Counted from the stretch's first letter, positions 1 through 6,346 are shown. The stretch is 11,909 nt of DNA from CAZGZU01 sp964529855 (GCA_964529855.1 CAZGZU010000018.1:1-11909); one strand, 5' to 3'. The notes: generated by a model from the sequence alone, not told the origin. A program made the numbers and translations.

Positions 1-679
1 CAGCCATATAGGCCAAAACCATTTTTCTTCTATCTCGGGAAAAGAATTCCCGCCAGGTTTGCAGCCAAGACCAATCAAATTTCTCTCGGGTGCGCGGAAT
101 AGTCAGATAAGGAATACCGGAAACAATAAAAAGGATAATGGCGATGACAAAAAGAACGTCAAAACCAAAACGGGAAATAATCAAACCAGCCAGTAAAGGA
201 ATAAAAACGCCCATGGCCAAACGGGTGGCATTGAGTACGCCTACCTGGCGAGCCCTGTTTTTCTTGTCAGTAAACTTGGCAAAATCAACATGATAAGGCA
301 ACCAATAGAATAAACGATAAAGCAGTCCGGCCAAAACAGCCAAAGGGATCAAATACGACCAATTAGCCGGGCCGATAAAATAAAAGATTACGTAAAAAAG
401 CGCTCCTAAAATAACACTGACCCGTAAAGCTTTTCTAAAACCAAATCTGTTCAAAAATTGACCGCCTATTGTTACGCTGATGGCATACAAAAGATAACCA
501 ATGCCATAATAAATAACCACTGCCTGAAAGTTTTTGTTAAAAAGTTCGTATAAAAAAATAGGCAGGAAAATGCCTAAAAGGGCTGAACCAATTAAAGAAA
601 TCGTTTTGCCCGTATACAAAGAAACAAACCCCTGCGATAACGGCACATCAAAGTATTTTTTCTCCAAAGATTGCAGCAT
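1..679 (-). CDS. MFS-type transporter, N-terminal part (runs off the left edge)
   Basis: Reading leftward from ATG 679, 226 residues are open to the window edge. The protein begins MLQSLEKKYFDVPLSQG and has alternating hydrophobic stretches (for example SLIGSALLGIFLPIFLYEL and VSVILGALFYVIFYFIGPA) separated by short basic loops. One loop, NRFGFRKALR, resembles the loop 2-3 signature of major facilitator transporters. About five membrane helices are visible, roughly half of a 12-helix MFS protein. The substrate cannot be told. An ATG further upstream, at 686-688, is in another frame. A TGnTATAAT extended -10 box at 694-686 would start transcription at about 679, that is at the start codon itself, so the mRNA may be leaderless. 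No Shine-Dalgarno sequence precedes the ATG. The gene is divergent from tRNA-Val. I am confident it is a membrane transporter and less so about the subfamily. Confidence 0.75.
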   Translation of the reverse strand, partial: MLQSLEKKYFDVPLSQGFVSLYTGKTISLIGSALLGIFLPIFLYELFNKNFQAVVIYYGIGYLLYAISVTIGGQFLNRFGFRKALRVSVILGALFYVIFYFIGPANWSYLIPLAVLAGLLYRLFYWLPYHVDFAKFTDKKNRARQVGVLNATRLAMGVFIPLLAGLIISRFGFDVLFVIAIILFIVSGIPYLTIPRTREKFDWSWLQTWREFFSRDRRKMVLAYMA

Positions 680-685
680 ATAATC

Positions 686-694
686 ATTATATCA
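686..694 (-). promoter_or_regulatory. Extended -10 promoter of the MFS gene
   Basis: The minus strand reads TGATATAAT from 694 to 686, a perfect TGn plus TATAAT extended -10 element. No good -35 box lies 17 bp upstream, as is usual for extended -10 promoters. The expected start site, about 7 nt downstream, coincides with ATG 679. Confidence 0.45.
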
Positions 695-719
695 TACTCT
701 GGATTTTTTTAAAATTTCC

Positions 720-728
720 TGATAGAAT
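720..728 (+). promoter_or_regulatory. Extended -10 promoter of tRNA-Val
   Basis: TGATAGAAT (TGn plus TAGAAT, 5 of 6 consensus bases) ends 12 nt before the tRNA 5' end, so transcription would begin near 735. The -35 region is poor. It sits back to back with the MFS promoter. Confidence 0.4.
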
Positions 729-740
729 AACAATATTAAT

Positions 741-817
741 GGGCGGTTAGCTCAGTTGGTTAGAGTGTCTCGTTTACACCGAGAAGGTCGGGGGTTCGAA
801 TCCTCCACCGCCCACCA
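741..817 (+). tRNA. tRNA-Val(TAC)
   Basis: The full cloverleaf can be folded: acceptor GGGCGGT (741-747) with ACCGCCC (807-813), anticodon stem TCTCG/CGAGA around TTTACAC (anticodon TAC), and T stem GGGGG/CCTCC around TTCGAAT. A814 is the discriminator base and CCA is encoded at 815-817. The -35 box of the next gene begins one base later. Confidence 0.96.
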
Positions 818-846
818 TTGACGTATCAAAAAACGTGTATTATAAT
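818..846 (+). promoter_or_regulatory. Sigma70-type promoter of the P-loop kinase gene
   Basis: TTGACG (818-823), a 17-bp spacer and a perfect TATAAT (841-846) predict a start near 853. This rules out the GTG at 835 as the start codon, because it lies inside the promoter, and supports ATG 883. Confidence 0.8.
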
Positions 847-882
847 ATTATCAGCTCGATAAACAATTCTAAGGAGGATAAT

Positions 883-1512
883 ATGGACAATCCAAAAATT
901 ATAAAACAAGTAGCTGATGACTTTATTAAACAGTTAAAAGTTTTTCCGAGAATAACCAAAAAACCCACGGCTATTGCCGTAGTTGGTTTAGTCGGCTCTG
1001 GCAAAAGCACCACCGCCAAAGAATTGGCCAGATTAATCAAAGCAATTGTCCTTGAAGATGGTGCCATTCGAGTAATCTTGGGCAAGAAACGACAATCCTA
1101 CGAGCCAAGCCGAGCCATTGTCAGACAAGCCACTCTTTATGTATTTAGAAAAGGCGGCAATGTTATCCTGGATAGCGACTTTCAAGACCCTCAAAAAAGA
1201 AAAAGGATTGAAGCAGTGGTTAAAAAAGCCAAAGGACAAATCTTCTACATCCGCACTGTTGCTGATAGGGACGAAATGATAAAAAGATTAATCAATACTA
1301 AATATGACCCCAACCGCAGCATTCTTAAAAACAATGTAATCGCTATTCGGGAAATGTGGCGGCGGACGCCCCTTCATTATCGCTGGGAAAACAAAAAGGG
1401 TGGCCGGTTCGTTCTCCGCAAACTACGTATCCCCTTTTTGGCTGAGATAGAAACAGACAAAGACCTGAAAGGGCAGTTGAAGAAAGTAGCTCAGAAAATC
1501 AAAAAAATGTAA
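883..1512 (+). CDS. P-loop kinase-like ATP-binding protein (AAA_33/zeta-like)
   Basis: A 209-residue protein with a Walker A motif, GLVGSGKS, at residues 35-42 after a short helical N-terminus. Next come a strand ending in VILDSDF, which resembles the second acidic strand of AAA_33, polynucleotide-kinase and zeta-type small kinases, and a RDEMIKRL segment that could be an arginine-bearing lid. It probably binds ATP and phosphorylates a small molecule or nucleic acid, but the substrate cannot be read from the sequence. ATG 883 is preceded by AAGGAGG (871-877) with a 5-nt gap, and the sigma70 promoter at 818-846 places the start site between the upstream GTG and this ATG. The gene is a single unit between tRNA-Val and a terminator directly after its stop. 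The strong Shine-Dalgarno site is unusual in this window, where most genes lack one. The family is fairly certain and the function unknown. Confidence 0.8.
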   Translation: MDNPKIIKQVADDFIKQLKVFPRITKKPTAIAVVGLVGSGKSTTAKELARLIKAIVLEDGAIRVILGKKRQSYEPSRAIVRQATLYVFRKGGNVILDSDFQDPQKRKRIEAVVKKAKGQIFYIRTVADRDEMIKRLINTKYDPNRSILKNNVIAIREMWRRTPLHYRWENKKGGRFVLRKLRIPFLAEIETDKDLKGQLKKVAQKIKKM

Positions 1513-1528
1513 TCTTTATCTTCTAAAG

Positions 1529-1557
1529 CAGCGGCCCCAAAGCCGCTGTTTTTGTTT
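1529..1557 (+). terminator. Intrinsic terminator after the kinase gene
   Basis: A perfect 7-bp stem, CAGCGGC (1529-1535) with GCCGCTG (1542-1548), has a 6-nt loop and is followed by TTTTTGTTT. Its T tract overlaps the -35 box of the next promoter. Confidence 0.85.
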
Positions 1558-1584
1558 GACCAAAACCGCTAAAAATGGTATTTT
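1556..1584 (+). promoter_or_regulatory. Promoter of the tRNA-Ser/infB operon
   Basis: TTGACC (1556-1561), a 17-bp spacer and TATTTT (1579-1584) preceded by TGG form an extended -10 promoter. The start site would be near 1591, three bases before the tRNA. I see no other strong promoter or terminator until rbfA ends, so it may drive the whole run to tRNA-Cys. Confidence 0.65.
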
Positions 1585-1593
1585 AGGCAGTAT

Positions 1594-1682
<89 letters not shown>

Positions 1683-1684
1683 AT

Positions 1685-1849
1685 ATGAAAAAAGTAATAA
1701 AATATACTATTATCGTTCTGACTGTCATTATTTTAACCATCTTAAGTTTAAAAGCTCTTAGCAATGAAGATGACTGGATTTGTGTTGATGGTCAATGGGT
1801 CAAACATGGCTATCCCAGCGCCCCTAAACCAACTGAAGAATGTAAGTAG
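1685..1849 (+). CDS. Small anchored protein with a two-cysteine WICVDGQWVKHG tail
   Basis: A 54-residue protein. Residues 1-25 are a basic start followed by a hydrophobic helix (signal anchor or signal peptide). The rest is a short outside tail containing WICVDGQWVKHG, then a proline-rich PSAPKPTEEC, with cysteines at 33 and 53 that could form a disulfide. I recall similar tails on many small Patescibacteria proteins, but their function is unknown to me. The ATG lies two bases after the CCA of tRNA-Ser, so there is no room for a ribosome binding site outside the tRNA. Translation may begin on a leaderless 5' end produced when the tRNA is cut out. The stop is 4 nt before the CYTH gene. Longer upstream starts would run through the tRNA and are rejected. 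Confidence 0.7.
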   Translation: MKKVIKYTIIVLTVIILTILSLKALSNEDDWICVDGQWVKHGYPSAPKPTEECK

Positions 1850-1853
1850 AAAC

Positions 1854-2402
1854 ATGCCCTATAAAGAGAAAAACATTGAAGTAGAAGTTCGCAGTTTTAT
1901 CTCCAAATCACAGTATTATCATCTCCTTAAATTTTTTAAGAAAAATGGGAAATCTTCAGGACAGGATAAACAAATCACCTACTATTTTTCCGGTAAAAAA
2001 GATTTGAGAATCCAAAAAAACAATGAGTTTGCCAAGCTTTGGCTGAAAATGGGTAAAATCCATGACGACTCCCGGGAGGAATTAGAAATAAGATTTGAGA
2101 GGAGTGACTTTGATAAACTGGAAAAATTACTTCTAATGCTGGGTTATCGGGTTGAAATTAAATGGTTCCGGACCAGAAACAGATTTCAATGGCAAGGTAC
2201 TAAAATAACCGTGGATTTTACCAAGGCCTATGGCTATATTATTGAACTGGAAAGGATGTCTGACAGGAAGAATAAGAAGCAGATATATCAAAAATTGCTC
2301 AAACAGCTTAATCAACTTGGTCTAGCTTCAACGCCCAAAAAAGAGTTTGAGAAAAAATTTAAATATTACAAAAAAAATTGGCCGAAATTAATTAAAAACT
2401 AA
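1854..2402 (+). CDS. CYTH-domain protein (CyaB/ThTPase-like)
   Basis: A 182-residue protein opening with the family hallmark ExExR (EVEVR, residues 9-13). It continues with alternating charged beta strands typical of a CYTH tunnel: a KDLRIQ strand, EELEIRF, IKWFRTRNRF, and a KITVDFTKAYGYIIELE segment ending in an acidic pair that could help bind metal. CYTH proteins bind triphosphates with a divalent cation. Known members include class IV adenylate cyclases, thiamine triphosphatases and inorganic triphosphatases, and the activity here cannot be told. ATG 1854 is chosen because earlier starts overlap the 54-aa gene, whose stop is 4 nt upstream. No Shine-Dalgarno is visible, so translational coupling is likely. 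It is the second gene of the infB run. Confidence 0.8.
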   Translation: MPYKEKNIEVEVRSFISKSQYYHLLKFFKKNGKSSGQDKQITYYFSGKKDLRIQKNNEFAKLWLKMGKIHDDSREELEIRFERSDFDKLEKLLLMLGYRVEIKWFRTRNRFQWQGTKITVDFTKAYGYIIELERMSDRKNKKQIYQKLLKQLNQLGLASTPKKEFEKKFKYYKKNWPKLIKN

Positions 2403-2409
2403 ATCATTT

Positions 2410-2889
2410 ATGTTCAATAATTTATTAAATGACCCAACCCTTTTGTTTTTTCTAATAGCCATTGTTATACTGGCAATCTGGAATATTCTCCTTCATTATC
2501 AGCTCTGGCGAATCAAAAAGAAATTAAAAACCTTTTTTAATGGCAAAAAGGCCTCGGATTTGGAAGGAGTGCTTTTTGAAGAAATCAAACGATTGAAAAA
2601 AGCGGAAAAGGACATTAAAGCGCTTTTTAGGTCCTCCAAAGTTTTAGAAAAAATGGCCAGCCAGAGCATTCAGAAAACAGGAGTGGTTCGTTTCAATCCT
2701 TTTAAAGAAACTGGCGGCGACCAAAGCTTTGCCATTGCCCTGCTTGATGCTAATAATAATGGTCTGGTTGTTTCCAGTTTATTCACTCGTCAGGGAACGA
2801 GGATTTACAGCAAGCCGATTGAGGCAGGTCAATCAAAATATCCTTTGTCCAAAGAGGAAATGGAGGCCTTGAAAAAGGCGGGGAAATAA
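2410..2889 (+). CDS. DUF4446 family membrane-anchored protein
   Basis: A 159-residue protein. It has one N-terminal transmembrane helix (about residues 9-29, LLFFLIAIVILAIW), a basic coiled segment with WRIKKKLKTFF, and a soluble domain with the run GVVRFNPFKETGGDQSFAIA followed by DANNNGLVVSSLFTRQGTR and SKYPLSKEE. These blocks match what I know of DUF4446, a small family of unknown function found in Gram-positive bacteria and Patescibacteria. The C-terminal domain would lie on the cytoplasmic side if the helix is a simple N-out anchor, but the topology is not certain. The gene begins 7 nt after the CYTH stop and ends two nt before infB, so it is co-transcribed with translation genes. Confidence 0.8.
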   Translation: MFNNLLNDPTLLFFLIAIVILAIWNILLHYQLWRIKKKLKTFFNGKKASDLEGVLFEEIKRLKKAEKDIKALFRSSKVLEKMASQSIQKTGVVRFNPFKETGGDQSFAIALLDANNNGLVVSSLFTRQGTRIYSKPIEAGQSKYPLSKEEMEALKKAGK

Positions 2890-2891
2890 AT

Positions 2892-4397
2892 ATGCCCAAG
2901 AAAAAAGAACAATCAGTTAAGCTCCAACCTAGGCCACCGGTGGTGGTCATTTTAGGCCATGTTGACCACGGCAAAACCAGTATTCTTGATTATATCCGTA
3001 AAACAAAGGTGGCTGAAAAAGAAGCGGGCGGCATTACTCAACACATTGGTGCTTATCAAATAGAACATCAGGGCAAGAAAATTACCTTTATTGATACGCC
3101 TGGTCATGAGGCCTTTTCAGCCATGCGCTCCCGAGGGGCGGAAGTGGCCGACATTGCCATTCTGGTGGTGGCTGCCGAGGAAGGAATCAAACCGCAAACC
3201 AAAGAAGCCATTAAACACATTAAAAAAACCGGCATTCCTTTAATTGTTGCCCTGAACAAAATTGACAAAAAAGAAGCTCAACCGGAAAAAGTCAAAGGAG
3301 AATTAGCCAAAAACGATATTGTTGTTGAATCGTTAAACGGGGAGGTCCCGTCGGTTAATCTCTCGGCCAAAACCGGCCAGGGCATTGACGAACTGCTGGA
3401 AATGATTATTTTGGTAGCTGAAATGCAGGAATTAAAAAGCCAGCCCGACCAGCCCGCCTCCGGAGTAATTATTGAATCCTATTCTGATGAACGGCGAGGC
3501 GCTACGGCCACCCTCTTAGTCAAAAAAGGCACTCTGCAGAACAAGGATATTGTGGGGACTGATTCTGCTCTTGGACGAATCAAAACAATGGAAGATTTCC
3601 AATTTAATCCTCTGGAAAAAGCTGCTCCTTCCACGCCGGTAGTGGTCACCGGATTTAGCCAAGTTCCCCAGGTAGGAGAAAAATTCCTGACCTTTGACAG
3701 TCTGGAAGCAGCCCAGGCTCGGGTTAACAGGAAAAGCGCCAAGCGAAAGGAAGACAAAGAGGTTTTTGTTTTTGAACCAGATAAAAAAATTCTCAATATT
3801 ATTCTCAAAGCTGATGTCCAGGGTTCTTTGGAGGCAATCAAAGAATCTTTTAAAGGCATTCCAACTGACGAGGTGGTTCTAAGAGTTTTGAAAGCAGAGG
3901 TTGGGGAAATTACTGAATCAGACATTAAACTGGCTGAATCAGCCCAGGCCAAGATAGTCGGTTTTCGAACCAAGGCCAGTCCGACCATCCAACAATTAGC
4001 CCAACAGAGGAAAATAAGGATTATGCTTTTTGAGGTTATTTACGAACTGATTCAGGGAGTTCGTGAACTGCTCTCCAAGCTCTTAGAACCGGAAATAATT
4101 AAAAACGTCTTGGGTCAGCTCAAGGTTTTAGCCCTGTTTCAAACCGAAAAAGACAGACAGGTTATCGGCGGCAAAGTAACCAAAGGACAGGTTAAAAAGG
4201 GCGCTTTAATTGATGTCATTAGAGAAAACAAAAAAGTGGGTCAGGGCAAGATAGTCCAGCTGCAACGCAACAAAAAGGACATTGACGAGGTAGCCAAAGA
4301 TCAGGAATGCGGCATTCTTTTTAAAGGAAATATTAAAATTGAAAAAGGCGACACTTTAGAAATTTACGAGGAAGAAAAACAGAAAAGAGAGATTTAA
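2892..4397 (+). CDS. infB: Translation initiation factor IF-2 (short form)
   Basis: A 501-residue GTPase that brings initiator tRNA to the 30S subunit and promotes 50S joining. The GTP-binding motifs are all present: G1 GHVDHGKT (22-29), the switch I region GGITQHIGA (46-54), G3 DTPGHEAF (68-75), G4 NKID (122-125), and an SAKTGQG-type G5. Domain II, the IF2-specific third domain (about ILKADVQGSLEAI onward) and a C-terminal barrel ending in KGNIKIEKGDTLEIYEEE follow. Compared with the roughly 890 residues of the E. coli protein, the long N-terminal region is absent and only about 15 residues precede the G domain, which is common in reduced genomes. The start lies two nt after the DUF4446 stop, and rbfA follows after 4 nt. 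The infB-rbfA order is widely conserved. Confidence 0.98.
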   Translation: MPKKKEQSVKLQPRPPVVVILGHVDHGKTSILDYIRKTKVAEKEAGGITQHIGAYQIEHQGKKITFIDTPGHEAFSAMRSRGAEVADIAILVVAAEEGIKPQTKEAIKHIKKTGIPLIVALNKIDKKEAQPEKVKGELAKNDIVVESLNGEVPSVNLSAKTGQGIDELLEMIILVAEMQELKSQPDQPASGVIIESYSDERRGATATLLVKKGTLQNKDIVGTDSALGRIKTMEDFQFNPLEKAAPSTPVVVTGFSQVPQVGEKFLTFDSLEAAQARVNRKSAKRKEDKEVFVFEPDKKILNIILKADVQGSLEAIKESFKGIPTDEVVLRVLKAEVGEITESDIKLAESAQAKIVGFRTKASPTIQQLAQQRKIRIMLFEVIYELIQGVRELLSKLLEPEIIKNVLGQLKVLALFQTEKDRQVIGGKVTKGQVKKGALIDVIRENKKVGQGKIVQLQRNKKDIDEVAKDQECGILFKGNIKIEKGDTLEIYEEEKQKREI

Positions 4398-4401
4398 TCA
4401 A

Positions 4402-4734
4402 ATGTCCCAACGGATTCAACGCATCAATCAACTGCTCAAAGAAGAAATCAGTAAATTGCTTTTACGGGAAATTGATTTTGGCGATATTCTGGTTACCATC
4501 ACTGACGTTGATACTTCGCCTGACTTAAGTCAGGCCAAAGTCAAAATCAGCCTGCTGCCTCCGCAAAAAGAAGAACAGGTTCTAAAAATTATTCAAAAAA
4601 ACATTTTCCATCTTCAACAGGAACTTAATAAAAAACTGCATCTCAAAACAGTACCGAAAATCTGTTTTGAGATTGACCAAGCAGCCGTCAAAGCCCAACG
4701 GATTGAGGAAATTTTGACCAAATCCAAACCTTGA
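4402..4734 (+). CDS. rbfA: 30S ribosome-binding factor A
   Basis: A 110-residue protein starting SQRIQRINQLLKEEISKLL, the typical opening helix of RbfA. It is followed by the strand-rich core with ILVTITDVDTSPDLSQAKV and a helix FHLQQELNKKLHLKTVPKI, which matches the single KH-like domain of the family. RbfA helps late 30S maturation near the 5' end of 16S rRNA. The length is close to normal. It follows infB by 4 nt, the usual pairing, and ends the protein-coding part of this run. Its TGA stop lies inside the possible -35 element of tRNA-Cys. No clear Shine-Dalgarno is seen, so translation is probably coupled to infB. Confidence 0.95.
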   Translation: MSQRIQRINQLLKEEISKLLLREIDFGDILVTITDVDTSPDLSQAKVKISLLPPQKEEQVLKIIQKNIFHLQQELNKKLHLKTVPKICFEIDQAAVKAQRIEEILTKSKP

Positions 4735-4759
4735 ATTATCGCTTGTTAAGTGCTAATCT
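4731..4759 (+). promoter_or_regulatory. Possible promoter of tRNA-Cys
   Basis: TTGAAT (4731-4736), overlapping the rbfA stop, is followed by a 17-bp spacer and TAATCT preceded by TGC (4751-4759). The -10 is weak but extended, and the predicted start near 4766 fits a tRNA beginning at 4769. Confidence 0.4.
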
Positions 4760-4768
4760 GAAACAAAC

Positions 4769-4842
4769 GGTCACGTGGCCGAGTGGTTAGGCAGAGGTCT
4801 GCAAAACCTCGTACACCGGTTCGAATCCGGTCGTGACCTCCA
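4769..4842 (+). tRNA. tRNA-Cys(GCA)
   Basis: Acceptor GGTCACG (4769-4775) pairs with CGTGACC (4832-4838). The anticodon stem GAGGT/ACCTC encloses CTGCAAA (anticodon GCA), and the T arm is ACCGG-TTCGAAT-CCGGT. T4839 is the U73 discriminator expected for cysteine tRNA, and CCA is encoded at 4840-4842. Confidence 0.96.
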
Positions 4843-4890
4843 GCCGAATCAGCTACTATAAAATGAACCGGCAAACGCTAAGTTGTATAC

Positions 4891-4919
4891 TTGCACTCGC
4901 GTCCTCCATATTGTATAAT
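4891..4919 (+). promoter_or_regulatory. Promoter of the HNH gene, leaderless geometry
   Basis: TTGCAC (4891-4896), a 17-bp spacer and a perfect TATAAT (4914-4919). The start site expected about 7 nt after the -10 is 4926-4927, exactly at the ATG. Confidence 0.7.
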
Positions 4920-4926
4920 AAACCTA

Positions 4927-5403
4927 ATGGCAAAAAAAAGAAAATGGTCGGAGCACGACCTTCGGGAAGCTGCTAAACAATCAAAAAGTATAAGGCAAAC
5001 GATACAAAAGATAGGACTGGTAGAAGCTGGGGGAAATTATGTGCAAGTAAAGAAATACTTAAAGCTGTATAAGATAGACATTTCACACTTTAAAGGCAAA
5101 GCGTGGAATAAAGGCTTGCACGGCATAGGCAAGCCTATTATTCCTTTAGAAAAAATTCTAGTACAAAATAGCAGCTTTCAGAGTTATAAACTAAAAAATC
5201 GCTTATTCAAGGAAGGACTAAAGAAGATATCATGCGAGAACTGTGGTTGGTCAAAAAAATCCAAAGATGGAAGAATCCCTCTCGAATTAGACCATATAAA
5301 TGGGAACAGCGCTGATAACCGCTTAGAGAATTTAAGAATACTTTGTCCTAACTGTCATAGCCTAGAGCCAACGCACAGAGGATGTAACAAAAAAAATAAA
5401 TAA
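4927..5403 (+). CDS. HNH endonuclease
   Basis: A 158-residue protein with an N-terminal DNA-binding-like part (WSEHDLREAAKQSKSIRQT, then IGLVEAGGNY and a WNKG motif near 60-63) and a C-terminal HNH nuclease domain. Two zinc knuckles, C103/C106 and C140/C143, flank the active-site core LELDHINGN (H123), DNRLENL (N131) and CPNCHS (H144). This architecture is common in phage and free-standing mobile HNH genes. The N-terminal part probably recognises a DNA site. ATG 4927 is chosen because a good promoter ends 7 nt before it, and the alternative TTG at 4891 is the -35 box itself. The mRNA would be leaderless. The gene sits between tRNA-Cys and tRNA-Leu, ending 4 nt before the latter, which suggests insertion next to a tRNA. 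The nuclease family is certain and the biological role unknown. Confidence 0.88.
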   Translation: MAKKRKWSEHDLREAAKQSKSIRQTIQKIGLVEAGGNYVQVKKYLKLYKIDISHFKGKAWNKGLHGIGKPIIPLEKILVQNSSFQSYKLKNRLFKEGLKKISCENCGWSKKSKDGRIPLELDHINGNSADNRLENLRILCPNCHSLEPTHRGCNKKNK

Positions 5404-5407
5404 ATCC

Positions 5408-5491
5408 GCCGGAGTGATGGAACTGCCAGACATGCAGCACTTAAAATGCTGTGGGCGTAAGCCCGTGCGGGTTGGAGTCCCGCCTCCGGCA
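5408..5491 (+). tRNA. tRNA-Leu(TAA), with an unusual C19-G56 pair
   Basis: Acceptor GCCGGAG (5408-5414) pairs with CTCCGGC (5484-5490). The anticodon stem CAGCA/TGCTG encloses CTTAAAA (anticodon TAA), the variable arm is GGGC-GTAA-GCCC, and the T stem is GCGGG/CCCGC. The T loop reads TTGGAGT instead of TTCRANT, so position 56 (5474) is G, while D-loop position 19 (5426) is C instead of G. A5491 is the discriminator base. The following bases are CAA, so CCA is not encoded. The gene begins 4 nt after the HNH stop with no clear promoter of its own. Confidence 0.92.
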
Positions 5492-5502
5492 CAAGCACAA
5501 AT

Positions 5503-5530
5503 AAAAACCCCGCAGTACTGCGGGGTTTTT
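5503..5530. terminator. Bidirectional terminator between tRNA-Leu and the 3D gene
   Basis: A perfect 28-bp palindrome (AAAAACCCCGCAG plus its reverse complement) carries a GC-rich core, with A runs on one side and T runs on the other. It ends the HNH/tRNA-Leu transcript rightward and the 3D-domain gene leftward. The last two bases overlap the stop codon of the latter. Confidence 0.9.
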
Positions 5531-6017
5531 ACGTCTCAAGCACCTCTACCTGAAGTTGCCTGATACCGAACTGTTTGGCCTGGTCGCGAGAAGCGAACCA
5601 GATATCTATCTTATAACTGTTCCTCCAAGCCATTCGGTCCTCAACCACGAAGATTTTGTCTCCGTAAAGCTGAGGGAAACGAACTCTTGTACCGAACCTT
5701 AAGAAGTTACAAGCAACCACTCCGTCACGCACCTGCGTACCGGAAGCGGTAATAAAAGGAGTAGAGTCAGTTTGGTCAGCTGTGCTGGAATAAGCAGTTA
5801 CTGTTACCCACTGACGAGACACTACTTTGGGCATATCCGGATTAGCTGTTTGAACCAAGGCCCGACCCTGAATAGTCACTAATTCATCAACCTGTGACAA
5901 TTCAATTTGCTGTTCGGCCAGATTATCTCCGTTCCAAGCATATTGGGGGAAAAGAATCTGGTAAATCAAGCCAACTAAGGCAAAAGAAGCTGAAACCTTA
6001 GAATTAGCTCTATACAT
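5529..6017 (-). CDS. 3D-domain (double-psi beta-barrel) exported protein
   Basis: A 162-residue protein. A basic start and a hydrophobic stretch (about residues 8-24, VSASFALVGLIYQILF) act as signal peptide or anchor. A linker of about 45 residues follows, then a 3D domain: VTVTAYSSTADQTD, ITASGTQVRDGVVAC, FGTRVRFPQLYGDKIFVVED and YKIDIWFASRDQAKQFG. The aspartates in VVED and IDIW are the conserved acidic positions after which the fold is named. Related domains occur in bacterial cell-wall lytic or wall-binding proteins such as the MltA/YocH/RlpA types, so a role in peptidoglycan handling is inferred. ATG 6017 lies about 37 nt after a strong promoter. It shares a terminator with the convergent tRNA-Leu. 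The 5' leader contains a hairpin, described separately. Confidence 0.85.
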   Translation of the reverse strand: MYRANSKVSASFALVGLIYQILFPQYAWNGDNLAEQQIELSQVDELVTIQGRALVQTANPDMPKVVSRQWVTVTAYSSTADQTDSTPFITASGTQVRDGVVACNFLRFGTRVRFPQLYGDKIFVVEDRMAWRNSYKIDIWFASRDQAKQFGIRQLQVEVLET

Positions 6018-6032
6018 ATTTTTAAGTAAATC

Positions 6033-6055
6033 AAAAAATCCCCTTTCGAGGATTT
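6033..6055 (-). promoter_or_regulatory. GAAA-tetraloop hairpin at the 5' end of the 3D-gene mRNA
   Basis: On the minus strand, AAATCCTC (6055-6048), GAAA, then GGGGATTT (6043-6036) form an 8-bp stem with one T-G pair, followed by TTT (6035-6033), giving a T6 run. The predicted transcription start is near 6054, so the stem would be the very 5' end of the message. It could protect the mRNA or act as a very short terminator. Confidence 0.5.
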
Positions 6056-6060
6056 CCTAT

Positions 6061-6089
6061 ATACTAGCATATCTGAATAGATTTGTCAA
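6061..6089 (-). promoter_or_regulatory. Strong extended promoter of the 3D gene
   Basis: On the minus strand, a perfect TTGACA (6089-6084), a 17-bp spacer and TAGTAT (6066-6061) preceded by TGC. It is the best-matching promoter in the window, with a predicted start near 6054. Confidence 0.8.
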
Positions 6090-6148
6090 TAGTTTTGGCC
6101 TATTCTAAAATTCCAGCTTTTGGGCTGTTTTTCAGCAAATTTTCCATT

Positions 6149-6175
6149 AAAAAATGCCCCAAAAGGGCGTTTTTT
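6149..6175 (-). terminator. Terminator of the four-tRNA cluster
   Basis: On the minus strand, AAAAAACGCCC, a 5-nt loop, then GGGC and ATTTTTT form an A-GC-T hairpin directly after tRNA-Gly. The plus strand could form nearly the same stem, but no plus-strand gene precedes it. Confidence 0.8.
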
Positions 6176-6178
6176 AAC

Positions 6179-6253
6179 TGGAGCGGGTGAGCGGAGTCGA
6201 ACCGCCGTTTTAACGTTGGCAACGTCATGTAATAACCGCTATACTACACCCGC
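6179..6253 (-). tRNA. tRNA-Gly(GCC)
   Basis: On the minus strand, acceptor GCGGGTG (6253-6247) pairs with CACCCGC (6189-6183). The anticodon loop TTGCCAA gives GCC, and the T loop is TTCGACT. T at 6182 is the U73 discriminator and CCA is encoded at 6181-6179. It is the last gene of the cluster. Confidence 0.95.
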
Positions 6254-6256
6254 TTA

Positions 6257-6331
6257 TGGTGCCGGGGGTGAGAGTCGAACTCACTACCTCTTCTTTTTCA
6301 GAGAAGCACTCTACCGTTGAGTTACCCCGGC
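6257..6331 (-). tRNA. tRNA-Phe(GAA)
   Basis: Acceptor GCCGGGG (6331-6325) pairs with CCCCGGC (6267-6261). The anticodon stem CTTCT/AGAAG encloses CTGAAAA (anticodon GAA), and the T arm is GTGAG-TTCGACT-CTCAC. The discriminator is A, and CCA is encoded at 6259-6257. Confidence 0.95.
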
Positions 6332-6346
6332 CTATATTCAATTTTG

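Noticed and set aside
3479..3988. A 169-codon open frame on the minus strand inside infB
   Set aside because: It lies wholly within the clearly conserved IF-2 frame and has no recognisable domain; it is a shadow of that gene.
4732..4734. UGA recoding to glycine, as in some Patescibacteria lineages
   Set aside because: TGA ends rbfA, the MBL gene and the 105-aa gene at natural family ends, and the interruption in comEC is TAA, so the standard bacterial code fits.
5408..5491. tRNA-Leu(TAA) as a decayed pseudogene or an intron-bearing gene
   Set aside because: All stems pair perfectly, there is no insertion in the anticodon loop, and the two odd bases compensate each other.
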